Shown here in pieces: positions 1 through 5,443 of a stretch of DNA of 10,100 bases; within the stretch, counting starts at the first letter, position 1, and every line of letters starts with the position of its first letter. The notes under the pieces were generated by a model that was not told where the DNA came from, ran no database searches, and saw nothing but the letters and a program-made list of their open reading frames with translations. Source of the DNA: Acidimicrobiales bacterium (lineage in GTDB: Bacteria > Actinomycetota > Acidimicrobiia > Acidimicrobiales > Palsa-688). The position numbers and the translations under genes were made by a program. The stretch is taken from contig JASHVH010000300.1 in NCBI GenBank assembly GCA_030039575.1, positions 1 to 10,100 on the forward strand. Direction: 5' to 3'.

Positions 1-1153
1 GGCTGGTAGCCACGATTTTACCCGCCATCAGCGCCAGGAGCAGCCACAGGACGATGTGCCCGGCGATGGCCTGGTCCATAACGGGGTAACCCACCCCGTA
101 CATTTGGGGGAGCGCGAACAATAGGGCACCGAGAGCTATCCCCCCGACGGCCGGCCTGGCCCACTCAGGCCGCCCTTTCCACAGTTTGTCAATCAAGTCT
201 TCGAGTTTGTAGAGGAGGGTCTGGAACCCGTAACCGACCAGGCCCGCGGCGAGCCCGAGCAGCGCGACGAGTAAGTAGGTGTAATCGTGGCTTATCGAGA
301 GGTCGTGCGGCACGCCGCTGAAGAATGGCGCGGGCCCGAAAAACGCCCGGCTGACCAGGTCGGCGGTGACGGCCGAGAGGCCGGTGGCAATGAGGGCGTC
401 CAGCGAAAACTCACGGAGGATGATCTCGAAGCCGAAGAACAGCCCGGTAATCGGGGCGTTGAAAGTTGCCGCGATACCGCCGGCCGCTCCGCACGCCACT
501 ATGACCCGCAGGCGCGTTTCGGGCACGCGCACCAGTTGCCCAAAGCTGGACGCCAAAGCCGACCCGATCTGGACGATCGGCCCCTCGCGGCCGACTGAGC
601 CGCCCGTCCCGATGCAAAGTGCGGAAGCGAAGGCTTTCACGAGGCTTACCTGTGGGCGGATGCGTCCCCCGTTCTCGGACTCGGCCAGCATCACCTCGGG
701 TACCCCGTGACCGCGTGCTTCGGGGGCGAAGCGCTGGACAATGGGGCCGTAGACCAGGCCGCCGATAACCGGGATAACAAGCAGGAACCACGGGCCCAGC
801 CAGGGGAGGTTCAGGCTCTCAACCCGGCCTTGCTGGCCAAACTGCTCGTGACCGGTCGCCAGCCACGTAAAGCCATAGACGAGCCACCGGAACCCGACGG
901 CCCCGAGCCCGGCGCCAACTCCGACTACGACGGCTATGACCACCAGACCGAGCCGCGTCCGCCTCAGCCACTCCGCCACCCTTCGAGCGGGAGATTTGGT
1001 CGCAGGTTGGCCTTCACCGCCCGGCGCCTGGCGGTCGGTCAGGCCTGAGCTTCGGCTAGAGGGCCTCGTCAAGGCGTCGCTGCCGCAGTGGCTGGCCGAA
1101 GATGACCCCCTCCGCTCTCCCGTTCCTTCCAGCCCGGTCTGGAGAGTTGACAT
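1..1153 (-). CDS. ClC-family voltage-gated chloride channel/transporter, C-terminus cut off by window edge
   Basis: An open frame of 384 codons runs off the left edge without a stop. It encodes a polytopic membrane protein of the ClC family, which moves chloride across the membrane as a channel or a Cl-/H+ antiporter. Visible family signatures are GHGVPEVM (residues 148-155, the position of the usual GSGIP ion-binding loop), GREGP (188-192, with the gating glutamate at Glu190) and NAPITGLFFGFE (232-243). The third selectivity motif (GxFxP) and the C-terminal half lie outside the window. After Glu243, where many antiporters carry a second 'proton' Glu, this protein has Ile. Residues 1-60 are polar and probably cytosolic and disordered. 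The ATG at 1153 was chosen because it sits at the same distance from a predicted promoter as the marR start does. It has no Shine-Dalgarno sequence. A GTG at residue 59 (base 979) is an alternative start. The gene lies 44 bases downstream of marR on the same strand. Confidence 0.93.
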   Translation of the reverse strand, partial: MSTLQTGLEGTGERRGSSSASHCGSDALTRPSSRSSGLTDRQAPGGEGQPATKSPARRVAEWLRRTRLGLVVIAVVVGVGAGLGAVGFRWLVYGFTWLATGHEQFGQQGRVESLNLPWLGPWFLLVIPVIGGLVYGPIVQRFAPEARGHGVPEVMLAESENGGRIRPQVSLVKAFASALCIGTGGSVGREGPIVQIGSALASSFGQLVRVPETRLRVIVACGAAGGIAATFNAPITGLFFGFEIILREFSLDALIATGLSAVTADLVSRAFFGPAPFFSGVPHDLSISHDYTYLLVALLGLAAGLVGYGFQTLLYKLEDLIDKLWKGRPEWARPAVGGIALGALLFALPQMYGVGYPVMDQAIAGHIVLWLLLALMAGKIVATS

Positions 1154-1155
1154 CC

Positions 1156-1186
1156 GTTGCACAATAAGATCATTGTACTATGCAAC
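1156..1186. promoter_or_regulatory. Candidate MarR operator at the ClC promoter (inverted repeat)
   Basis: GTTGCA (1156-1161) and TGCAAC (1181-1186) form a perfect 6-base inverted repeat around the predicted -10 and start point. Inside it lie ACAAT (1161-1165) and ATTGT (1172-1176). The minus strand reads TTGCATAGTACAA at 1185-1173, which matches 11 of 13 bases of TTGCACACTACAA in front of marR. A weaker second copy, TCTTATTGTGCAA, lies at 1169-1157. MarR proteins bind inverted repeats overlapping promoters, so this is the natural site for the adjacent regulator. Part of the match could simply be shared -10 sequence. Confidence 0.45.
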
Positions 1187-1201
1187 AAATGGTTCTGTCA
1201 G
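1172..1201 (-). promoter_or_regulatory. Predicted promoter of the ClC gene
   Basis: Read on the minus strand, CTGACA (1201-1196) is a -35-like element, followed by an 18-base spacer and TACAAT (1177-1172), a good -10. The -35 overlaps the marR stop codon. The expected transcription start is near 1165, giving a leader of about 12 bases before the ATG at 1153. The same arrangement with identical spacings is found upstream of marR. This is sequence inference only. Confidence 0.5.
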
Positions 1202-1728
1202 CTACCGTCTCCGGTACCAGTGCTGAGGCGCCACCCGAGGGACCACTCCTGCTCCGGGACCTCGCCGGCAGCAGCGGCGAAGGCGCGCAGGGCCGTCAGC
1301 ACCGGCGACCGGTCCTCGTCGGGTAAACGCGCCAGGATCCTTTTCAGCTCGGCACGCCGTTGGCGGGTCACGTCCTGCACGAGCTCACGTCCGGCGGGCG
1401 CCAGGGAGATTTTCACTGTCCGCCGGTCGGCGTTAGCCCGCCGGCGGTAAGCCAGGCCTTTGCGCACCAGCCGGTCGCACATCCTGGTGACCGTCGAGGG
1501 GTCGACTCCGAGCACGGCGGCCAGGTCAGCTACGCGCTGCGGGCCTCTGGCGGCCAATTCCACGAGCACCCGGTACTGCACCAATGTCACGTCCTCGGCC
1601 ACATTGACGAGTGAGCGAGCGGCGACAGCGACGAGCGCACGGCTCGCCGCCAGGACGGCATCGACCAGCTCCTCGCCCGCTTCGACTGGTTGCCGCGTCT
1701 TGGACACCCCGGTGGCCACGAGCCCCAC
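1198..1728 (-). CDS. MarR-family winged-helix transcriptional regulator
   Basis: A 176-residue protein, close to the usual length for MarR dimers. Residues 17-60 are a helical dimerisation segment with a VQYRVLVEL stretch. Residues 64-90 form the helix-turn-helix (VADLAAVLGVDPSTVTRMCDR in the middle), and residues 91-110 form the wing with the conserved Asp-Arg-Arg at 101-103. The C-terminal helices complete the dimer interface. MarR proteins usually repress their own gene and a neighbour, and release DNA on binding a small phenolic ligand or on oxidation. Cys84 sits in the recognition region and is not at the usual OhrR sensing position. The start is a GTG with no Shine-Dalgarno sequence, placed by alignment of its promoter with that of the ClC gene. 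The gene is followed by the ClC gene, so co-transcription or co-regulation is likely. The ligand is unknown. Confidence 0.93.
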   Translation of the reverse strand: MGLVATGVSKTRQPVEAGEELVDAVLAASRALVAVAARSLVNVAEDVTLVQYRVLVELAARGPQRVADLAAVLGVDPSTVTRMCDRLVRKGLAYRRRANADRRTVKISLAPAGRELVQDVTRQRRAELKRILARLPDEDRSPVLTALRAFAAAAGEVPEQEWSLGWRLSTGTGDGS

Positions 1729-1746
1729 TTTATTTCGCCCGAGATG

Positions 1747-1776
1747 CTTGTAGTGTGCAAATATTAGAGTGTTCAG
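1747..1776 (-). promoter_or_regulatory. Predicted marR promoter with overlapping operator motif
   Basis: Read on the minus strand, CTGAAC (1776-1771), an 18-base spacer and TACAAG (1752-1747) match the layout of the ClC promoter. The motif TTGCACACTACAA (1760-1748) covers the -10. The start codon GTG at 1728 lies 18 bases beyond the -10, the same distance as in the ClC gene, so the transcript would carry a leader of only about 12 bases. Autoregulation is the likely meaning. Confidence 0.45.
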
Positions 1777-1886
1777 CTCAGCGGCCGTGGACGTTTAAGC
1801 CGGGCGCCACCGATTACCCTCTGGGCCACAGTTTCGGGCAGAGTGCAACCACCAGGCAGCAACCGACCGACTGGAGGCGCAAGGAC

Positions 1887-2399
1887 ATGAGGGAGCCCGA
1901 GACCACGCTCGACCCCCGCTATAGCGACCCCGCCGCGGTCGCGACGCCATGGGCGGTTACCCGGGCCGCGCTCGAGGCAACCGAGCTCGCCTGGCTCGTC
2001 ACCGTGCGCCCGGACGGCCGGCCGCATGCCACTCCGGTCGTCCCGGTGTGGGCCGACGACGCGCTCCACTTCACCACGGGGGAAAGGGAGCAGAAGGCAG
2101 CGAACCTGCGGGCGGACGACCGGGTGCTGCTCCAGACCGGCCGGCTCGACTGGGAGAGCGGGATCGACGTTGCCGTCGAGGGCCGAGCGGCACTGGCCCA
2201 CGACCCGGCGGCGCTTGTTCGGCTGGCAGCCGCGTGGCGACAACGCTGGGGAGGCCGCTGGGCCTTCGAGGCCCGAGGCGACCACCTCGACCACCCCGGA
2301 GGCTTTCCGGTGGTGACTTACACGGTGCGTCCCGAGCGAGCCCTTGCCTTCGCCGAGGGTACGTTCAGCCATACCCTGTACCGTTTCCACGACGCCTGA
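1887..2399 (+). CDS. Pyridoxamine 5'-phosphate oxidase-family (PPOX/FDOR split-barrel) protein
   Basis: A 170-residue protein with the split beta-barrel pattern of the PPOX/FDOR superfamily, whose members bind FMN, F420 or haem and mostly catalyse small-molecule redox reactions. Recognisable parts are WLVTVRPDGRPHATPVVPVW (residues 36-55, the first barrel strands), GEREQKAANL (65-74, the cofactor phosphate-binding Lys/Asn segment), VAVEGRAAL (96-104) and the C-terminal FSHTLYRF (160-167). The open frame extends further upstream, but the ATG at 1887 is preceded by GGAGG (1873-1877, 9 bases away) and gives the normal family length, so it is the preferred start. It stands head to head with marR across 158 bases and could be a further target of that regulator, although no clear plus-strand promoter is visible. 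FMN versus F420 use cannot be decided from the sequence. Confidence 0.88.
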   Translation: MREPETTLDPRYSDPAAVATPWAVTRAALEATELAWLVTVRPDGRPHATPVVPVWADDALHFTTGEREQKAANLRADDRVLLQTGRLDWESGIDVAVEGRAALAHDPAALVRLAAAWRQRWGGRWAFEARGDHLDHPGGFPVVTYTVRPERALAFAEGTFSHTLYRFHDA

Positions 2400-2410
2400 G
2401 CACTGAGACG

Positions 2411-2450
2411 GCAACGGGCGGGTTGCTGTTCGTTCCCGGGCCATCCCGGG
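2411..2450 (+). terminator. Two small GC-rich hairpins after the PPOX gene (weak terminator candidate)
   Basis: GCAAC (2411-2415) pairs with GTTGC (2422-2426) over a 6-base loop, and CCCGGG (2435-2440) pairs with CCCGGG (2445-2450) over a 4-base loop. There is no following T-run, so intrinsic termination is doubtful. They lie between the PPOX stop and the DinB start. Confidence 0.2.
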
Positions 2451-2488
2451 GAGCGGCGGCGCGGCGAGGCTGGTAGCTGAGGCTCGAC

Positions 2489-3103
2489 GTGCCGGCAGGT
2501 GTCATGATTTGGGGCATGGTCGTCTCTGACCCGAAGGAAGACCTCCTTCGCTACTTGCGGCGCGGCCGCCGTGCTCTGCTCGGGAAGCTCGACGGGCTCT
2601 CGCCCTACGACGCGCGCCGGCCGATGACCCCAACCGCGACCAACCTCGTGGGCCTCGTGAAGCACGTCGCAGGCGTGCAGGCGGGCTACTTCGGCGTCAC
2701 GTTCGGCCGCCCGTTCGTCGAACCGCTTCCTTGGGAGACCGAGGGGGCGGCTATGGATGACGATATGTGGGCAAGGGCCGATGAACCGCTAGAGGACATC
2801 CTTGGCTTGTTCGGGCGAAGCAGCGCTCACGCTGACGCCACGATCGAGGCGCTGCCGCTCGACGCCATCGGACGTGTGCCCTGGTGGCCCGAGGAACACA
2901 GCGAGGTAACCCTTCACCGCGTCCTCGTGCACATGACTACGGAAGTGGACCGCCACGCCGGCCAGGCAGACATCATCCGGGAGCTGATCGACGGCACGGC
3001 CGGCCTCACAGGGCCCGGGAGCAACATGCCCGAGCGCAACGCGTCAGAGTGGGAGACCTACCGCTCCAAGGTCGAGGCGGCGGCTCGCGCCGCGACGAGC
3101 TGA
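2489..3103 (+). CDS. DinB-family protein (DUF664), first copy
   Basis: A 204-residue helical-bundle protein of the DinB/YfiT-like group, in which a metal ion is normally held by three His. Many members are thought to be thiol-dependent transferases or stress proteins of unknown substrate. Family segments are DPKEDLLRYL (residues 14-23), LDGLSPYDARRPM (34-46), LVGLVKHVAGVQAGYFG (53-69) and VLVHMTTEVDRHAGQADIIR (146-165). Likely metal ligands are His59, His148 and His156. Gln159 stands where the second tandem copy has His. The GTG at 2489 has the best ribosome site (GAGG at 2479-2482, 6 bases away). ATGs at 2504 and 2516 are alternatives, and the 2516 start would begin right at the conserved part. 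It lies 89 bases after the PPOX gene and 115 bases before the second DinB gene, so a shared transcript is possible but not shown. Confidence 0.88.
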   Translation: MPAGVMIWGMVVSDPKEDLLRYLRRGRRALLGKLDGLSPYDARRPMTPTATNLVGLVKHVAGVQAGYFGVTFGRPFVEPLPWETEGAAMDDDMWARADEPLEDILGLFGRSSAHADATIEALPLDAIGRVPWWPEEHSEVTLHRVLVHMTTEVDRHAGQADIIRELIDGTAGLTGPGSNMPERNASEWETYRSKVEAAARAATS

Positions 3104-3218
3104 CCGTTGCGCCAGAAGCCCGAGCCGCACCCCCCGGCGCCAGGCCTTATGTCAGGGCGCTAGCCGGTCAGGGCTGCCGTTCGCCCCCGCTGGTTTGGTT
3201 GAGGACGGCGGATCAGCC

Positions 3219-3854
3219 ATGCTGTTCCCGATGACCACCGCGTCACCGGCCGACGCCGGGCCCGGGCCAAGGGCCGACCGCGAGTTCGGCTGGCAGGACA
3301 TGTTCGTCGGCCCCGATGCCGACCCGCGCGGGATCGGAGGCATCTTTGTCCATCACGGTGACGAACGCACCGTGCTCGCCGGGTACCTGCACGATTACCG
3401 GCTTACGTTAGAGCTCAAGTGCGCCGGCCTCGGCGCCCAGGCATTGGCCTGCCGCTCGGTCCAACCCTCCGACCTCTCGTTGCTCGGGCTGGTGCGCCAC
3501 CTCTCGGACGCCGAACGGTACTGGTTCCGGCAGGTGATGGCCGGGGAGGACGCCCCGGCCCGCTACCGGGCCGGCGCCGGCGACGACCATGACCGCGCCT
3601 TCAGCGACGCCGTCGGCGACCCAGCTGCTGTCGCCCTGGCCTGGGACAACTGGAGGGACGAGGTTTCCTTCGCCGAGCGTTTCGTCGGCGAAGTCACAGA
3701 CTTGGGCCTGACCAAGCCCTACGTCGGCCGGGCCGGCCACCATGGGCATGTGTCCCTGCGAGAGGTGATGGTCCACATGATCGAGGAGTACGCCCGCCAT
3801 ATCGGCCACGCCGACCTGTTACGCGAGCGGATAGACGGAAGGGTGGGGCTGTAA
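3219..3854 (+). CDS. DinB-family protein (DUF664), second copy
   Basis: A 211-residue DUF664 protein of a different subtype from the gene before it. Family segments are GDERTVLAGYLHDYRLTLEL (residues 47-66), SLLGLVRHLSDAERYWFRQV (87-106), VMVHMIEEYARHIGHADLLR (183-202) and a closing ERIDG. Candidate metal ligands are His94, His186 and His194, with His197 next to them. The first 40 residues form a low-complexity Ala/Pro/Asp-rich lead-in that is poorly conserved in such families. The ATG at 3219 is preferred over a TTG at 3195 and an ATG at 3231, and the ribosome site is weak (GGCGGA just upstream). It converges on the TetR gene with 13 bases between the stop codons. The substrate is unknown. 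Confidence 0.88.
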   Translation: MLFPMTTASPADAGPGPRADREFGWQDMFVGPDADPRGIGGIFVHHGDERTVLAGYLHDYRLTLELKCAGLGAQALACRSVQPSDLSLLGLVRHLSDAERYWFRQVMAGEDAPARYRAGAGDDHDRAFSDAVGDPAAVALAWDNWRDEVSFAERFVGEVTDLGLTKPYVGRAGHHGHVSLREVMVHMIEEYARHIGHADLLRERIDGRVGL

Positions 3855-3867
3855 CCGTCGCTGGCGC

Positions 3868-4545
3868 CTAACCGCCTCGGGCCCGGGGCACCGAAGCCTT
3901 TGGCTTGACCCCGTAATTGCGGAGCCCGCTTTCCAACAACTCGACCGCTTTTTCCCCTTCGACCCGTAACCCTCTGGCCAGACGACGGAGGTCGGGCTGG
4001 TCCTCGCCAACGTGGCGGCGTACATAGTCGATGAGCGCAGCGTGCAGACCGATAAGCGTGGCCGCCACCACCCTTGGCCGGATGTCGTCAGGACCGGAAC
4101 CAGTCTCGCCCGCCACCAGAGCCGTCAGCCAGTCGGTGTAGCGGGCAAAGATTTGGCGCTCGCGAGCGATCAGAGCCGGGCTGGTCGCGATCATACGGGT
4201 GGCTTCCAAGAGGGCCTGCGCCGAGGCTTCGTCCCGGGCGGCGAGGAACCCTCGCGGCGTGGTAGCGAACCGCCCAAACGCTTCGAGGATACTTTCGCCA
4301 GGGGCGCGGTCGCGGACGGCGGTCAAGAGCGCCTCTTCGAAGGCTTCCATACCGTAGTAGACCAGGTCTTCCTTGGTCGGGAAATAGTTGTACACCGTCG
4401 CTTCGGAAACGTCGGCGGCGCGGGCAACCTCGCTGACACTGACGGCGTCGAAACCGCGCTCAACAAACAGTGCCCTTGCGGTTTGGGCGATGAGCAAACG
4501 AGTCTGCTGCTTCTTGCGCTCCCGCAGCCCTGGCTCCTGTCCCAC
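3868..4545 (-). CDS. TetR-family transcriptional regulator
   Basis: A 225-residue regulator with the standard TetR N-terminal domain: a first helix (residues 14-30), then the helix-turn-helix VSVSEVARAADVSEATVYNYF (residues 35-55), followed by PTKEDLVYYGMEAFEEAL. The rest is a helical ligand-binding domain with no conserved sequence. TetR proteins typically repress a divergent gene and release on binding a small ligand. Here the divergent neighbour is the SDR, with about 94 bases between the start codons. The start is a GTG lying only 11 bases past a good -10 (TATAGT on the minus strand at 4562-4557), so the transcript may be nearly leaderless. Its C-terminal end (PKASVPRARGG) is basic and probably unstructured. 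The ligand is unknown. Confidence 0.93.
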   Translation of the reverse strand: MGQEPGLRERKKQQTRLLIAQTARALFVERGFDAVSVSEVARAADVSEATVYNYFPTKEDLVYYGMEAFEEALLTAVRDRAPGESILEAFGRFATTPRGFLAARDEASAQALLEATRMIATSPALIARERQIFARYTDWLTALVAGETGSGPDDIRPRVVAATLIGLHAALIDYVRRHVGEDQPDLRRLARGLRVEGEKAVELLESGLRNYGVKPKASVPRARGG

Positions 4546-4556
4546 AGCTTCAGCTT

Positions 4557-4562
4557 ACTATA
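4557..4562 (-). promoter_or_regulatory. Predicted -10 element of the tetR promoter
   Basis: The minus strand reads TATAGT here, one mismatch from TATAAT. No good -35 is found at 17-18 bases upstream, where the sequence is TAATAT or CTAATA. The GTG start follows 11 bases later, which would put transcription within a few bases of the start codon. Confidence 0.35.
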
Positions 4563-4568
4563 AAATTC

Positions 4569-4598
4569 TTGACAATCAAATATTAGAGCTACTATAGT
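4569..4598 (+). promoter_or_regulatory. Predicted sigma-70-type promoter of the SDR gene
   Basis: TTGACA (4569-4574) is a perfect -35 and TATAGT (4593-4598) a five-of-six -10, separated by 18 bases in an AT-rich island inside a GC-rich region. The expected start is near 4605, about 35 bases before the ATG at 4640. The promoter lies between the tetR -10 and the SDR start, so a bound TetR would block both. Confidence 0.6.
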
Positions 4599-4639
4599 TA
4601 TCGTGTGGCTCTAAACGAGATGTGGGTCGGGTAATCGGC

Positions 4640-5401
4640 ATGGGCTCTGACTTGCAAGGCCAAATCGCACTGGTGACGGGCAGCTCGCGAGGTATCGGGG
4701 CGGCCATCGCCAAGCTTTTCGCGGCTAACGGTGCAGCCGTAGCAGTTCATGGCCGGGACGCCGGCGCAGTCGCAGCGATCACCGCACAAATCAACCAGTC
4801 CGGCGGCCGAGCGACGCCCCTGCTGGCCGACCTCACTTCGTACGACGAAGTGGAGGACATGCGGGCCTCGGTCGAAGAGGATCTCGGGCCGGTCGACGTC
4901 CTGGTCGCAAACGCGGGCGGGAGCACCGTGCGCCCGGGGCCGGTGGAGGACATTTCCGAGGACGATTGGCGTCTCTCCCTGGACACCAACCTCACCTCTA
5001 TTTTCTTCACCATAAAGGCGTTCCTGCCCGGTATGAAACAACGCGGCCGGGGGACGATCATAACGATGTCGTCAGCGGCGGCCCGGCGCCCCACGGCCCA
5101 ATCCCCGGCAACCTACACAGCAGCCAAAGCCGGGGTCGAGGTGCTCACCAAGCAGGTGGCCATCCAGGCGGGGCCGTACGGCGTCCGGGCCAATTGCGTC
5201 GCCCCCGAGACCATTCTCACCGAGCGTAACCGGCAAATGATCCCAGAAGCGGTGCAGGAACAGCTTCGCCTCAGCCATCCTGTCCAACGTCTGGGCACAC
5301 CCGACGACGTGGCCCGTGCCGCTCTTTTCCTGGCCTCCGAACAATCAGGGTGGGTGAGCGGGGTGACGCTGGATATTGCCGGTGGCTCCGTCCTCGTCTG
5401 A
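4640..5401 (+). CDS. Short-chain dehydrogenase/reductase (classical SDR, FabG-like)
   Basis: A 253-residue classical SDR, the usual length, that would oxidise or reduce an alcohol/ketone using NAD(P)(H). Features in order are TGSSRGIG (residues 13-20, the cofactor-binding glycine loop), His37-Gly38-Arg39 after the second strand (Arg39 suggests a preference for NADP), ADLT (63-66), NAGG (91-94), Asn117, catalytic Ser145, and Tyr159 with Lys163 (YxxxK). The Ser-Tyr distance is 14 residues, one more than the common 13. The C-terminus WVSGVTLDIAGGSVLV is standard. The ATG at 4640 was chosen because it starts right at the typical SDR beginning. A GTG at 4622 would add six residues. The substrate cannot be told, and FabG-like similarity alone does not prove a fatty-acid role. 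It is divergent from tetR, which probably controls it. It ends 42 bases from the convergent amidase stop. Confidence 0.93.
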   Translation: MGSDLQGQIALVTGSSRGIGAAIAKLFAANGAAVAVHGRDAGAVAAITAQINQSGGRATPLLADLTSYDEVEDMRASVEEDLGPVDVLVANAGGSTVRPGPVEDISEDDWRLSLDTNLTSIFFTIKAFLPGMKQRGRGTIITMSSAAARRPTAQSPATYTAAKAGVEVLTKQVAIQAGPYGVRANCVAPETILTERNRQMIPEAVQEQLRLSHPVQRLGTPDDVARAALFLASEQSGWVSGVTLDIAGGSVLV

Positions 5402-5443
5402 CCTGGCTGCGAACCCGGGCACCAACAGCTTGCCGCCGACGGG

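Larger units (their letters stand above)
4552..4600. promoter_or_regulatory. Candidate TetR operator: repeated AGCT/TACTATA elements and a palindrome
   Basis: TACTATA occurs at 4556-4562 and 4590-4596, 34 bases apart and both preceded by AGCT. The second copy sits in TACTATAGTTA, whose core ACTATAGT (4591-4598) is a perfect 8-base palindrome. These elements coincide with the two opposed -10 boxes, so part of the repetition may be promoter sequence and not operator. Confidence 0.35.

Noticed and set aside
287..1048. Plus-strand open frames opposite the ClC gene
   Set aside because: They are Arg/Pro-rich reading shadows of the minus-strand gene, with no family resemblance. The ClC motifs on the other strand are unambiguous.
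1611..1886. N-terminal extension of the PPOX protein by about 90 residues
   Set aside because: The extension overlaps marR and its promoter, reads as low-complexity and would exceed the family length. The ATG at 1887 has GGAGG upstream.
1773..2444. Long minus-strand frame opposite the PPOX gene
   Set aside because: Shadow frame caused by high GC. The composition is Arg/Gly/Pro-rich and the plus-strand PPOX motifs explain the region.
3104..3218. Riboswitch or terminator between the two DinB genes
   Set aside because: Only a loose GCGCC/GGCGC pairing with a long loop is present, with no T-run and no recognisable riboswitch core.
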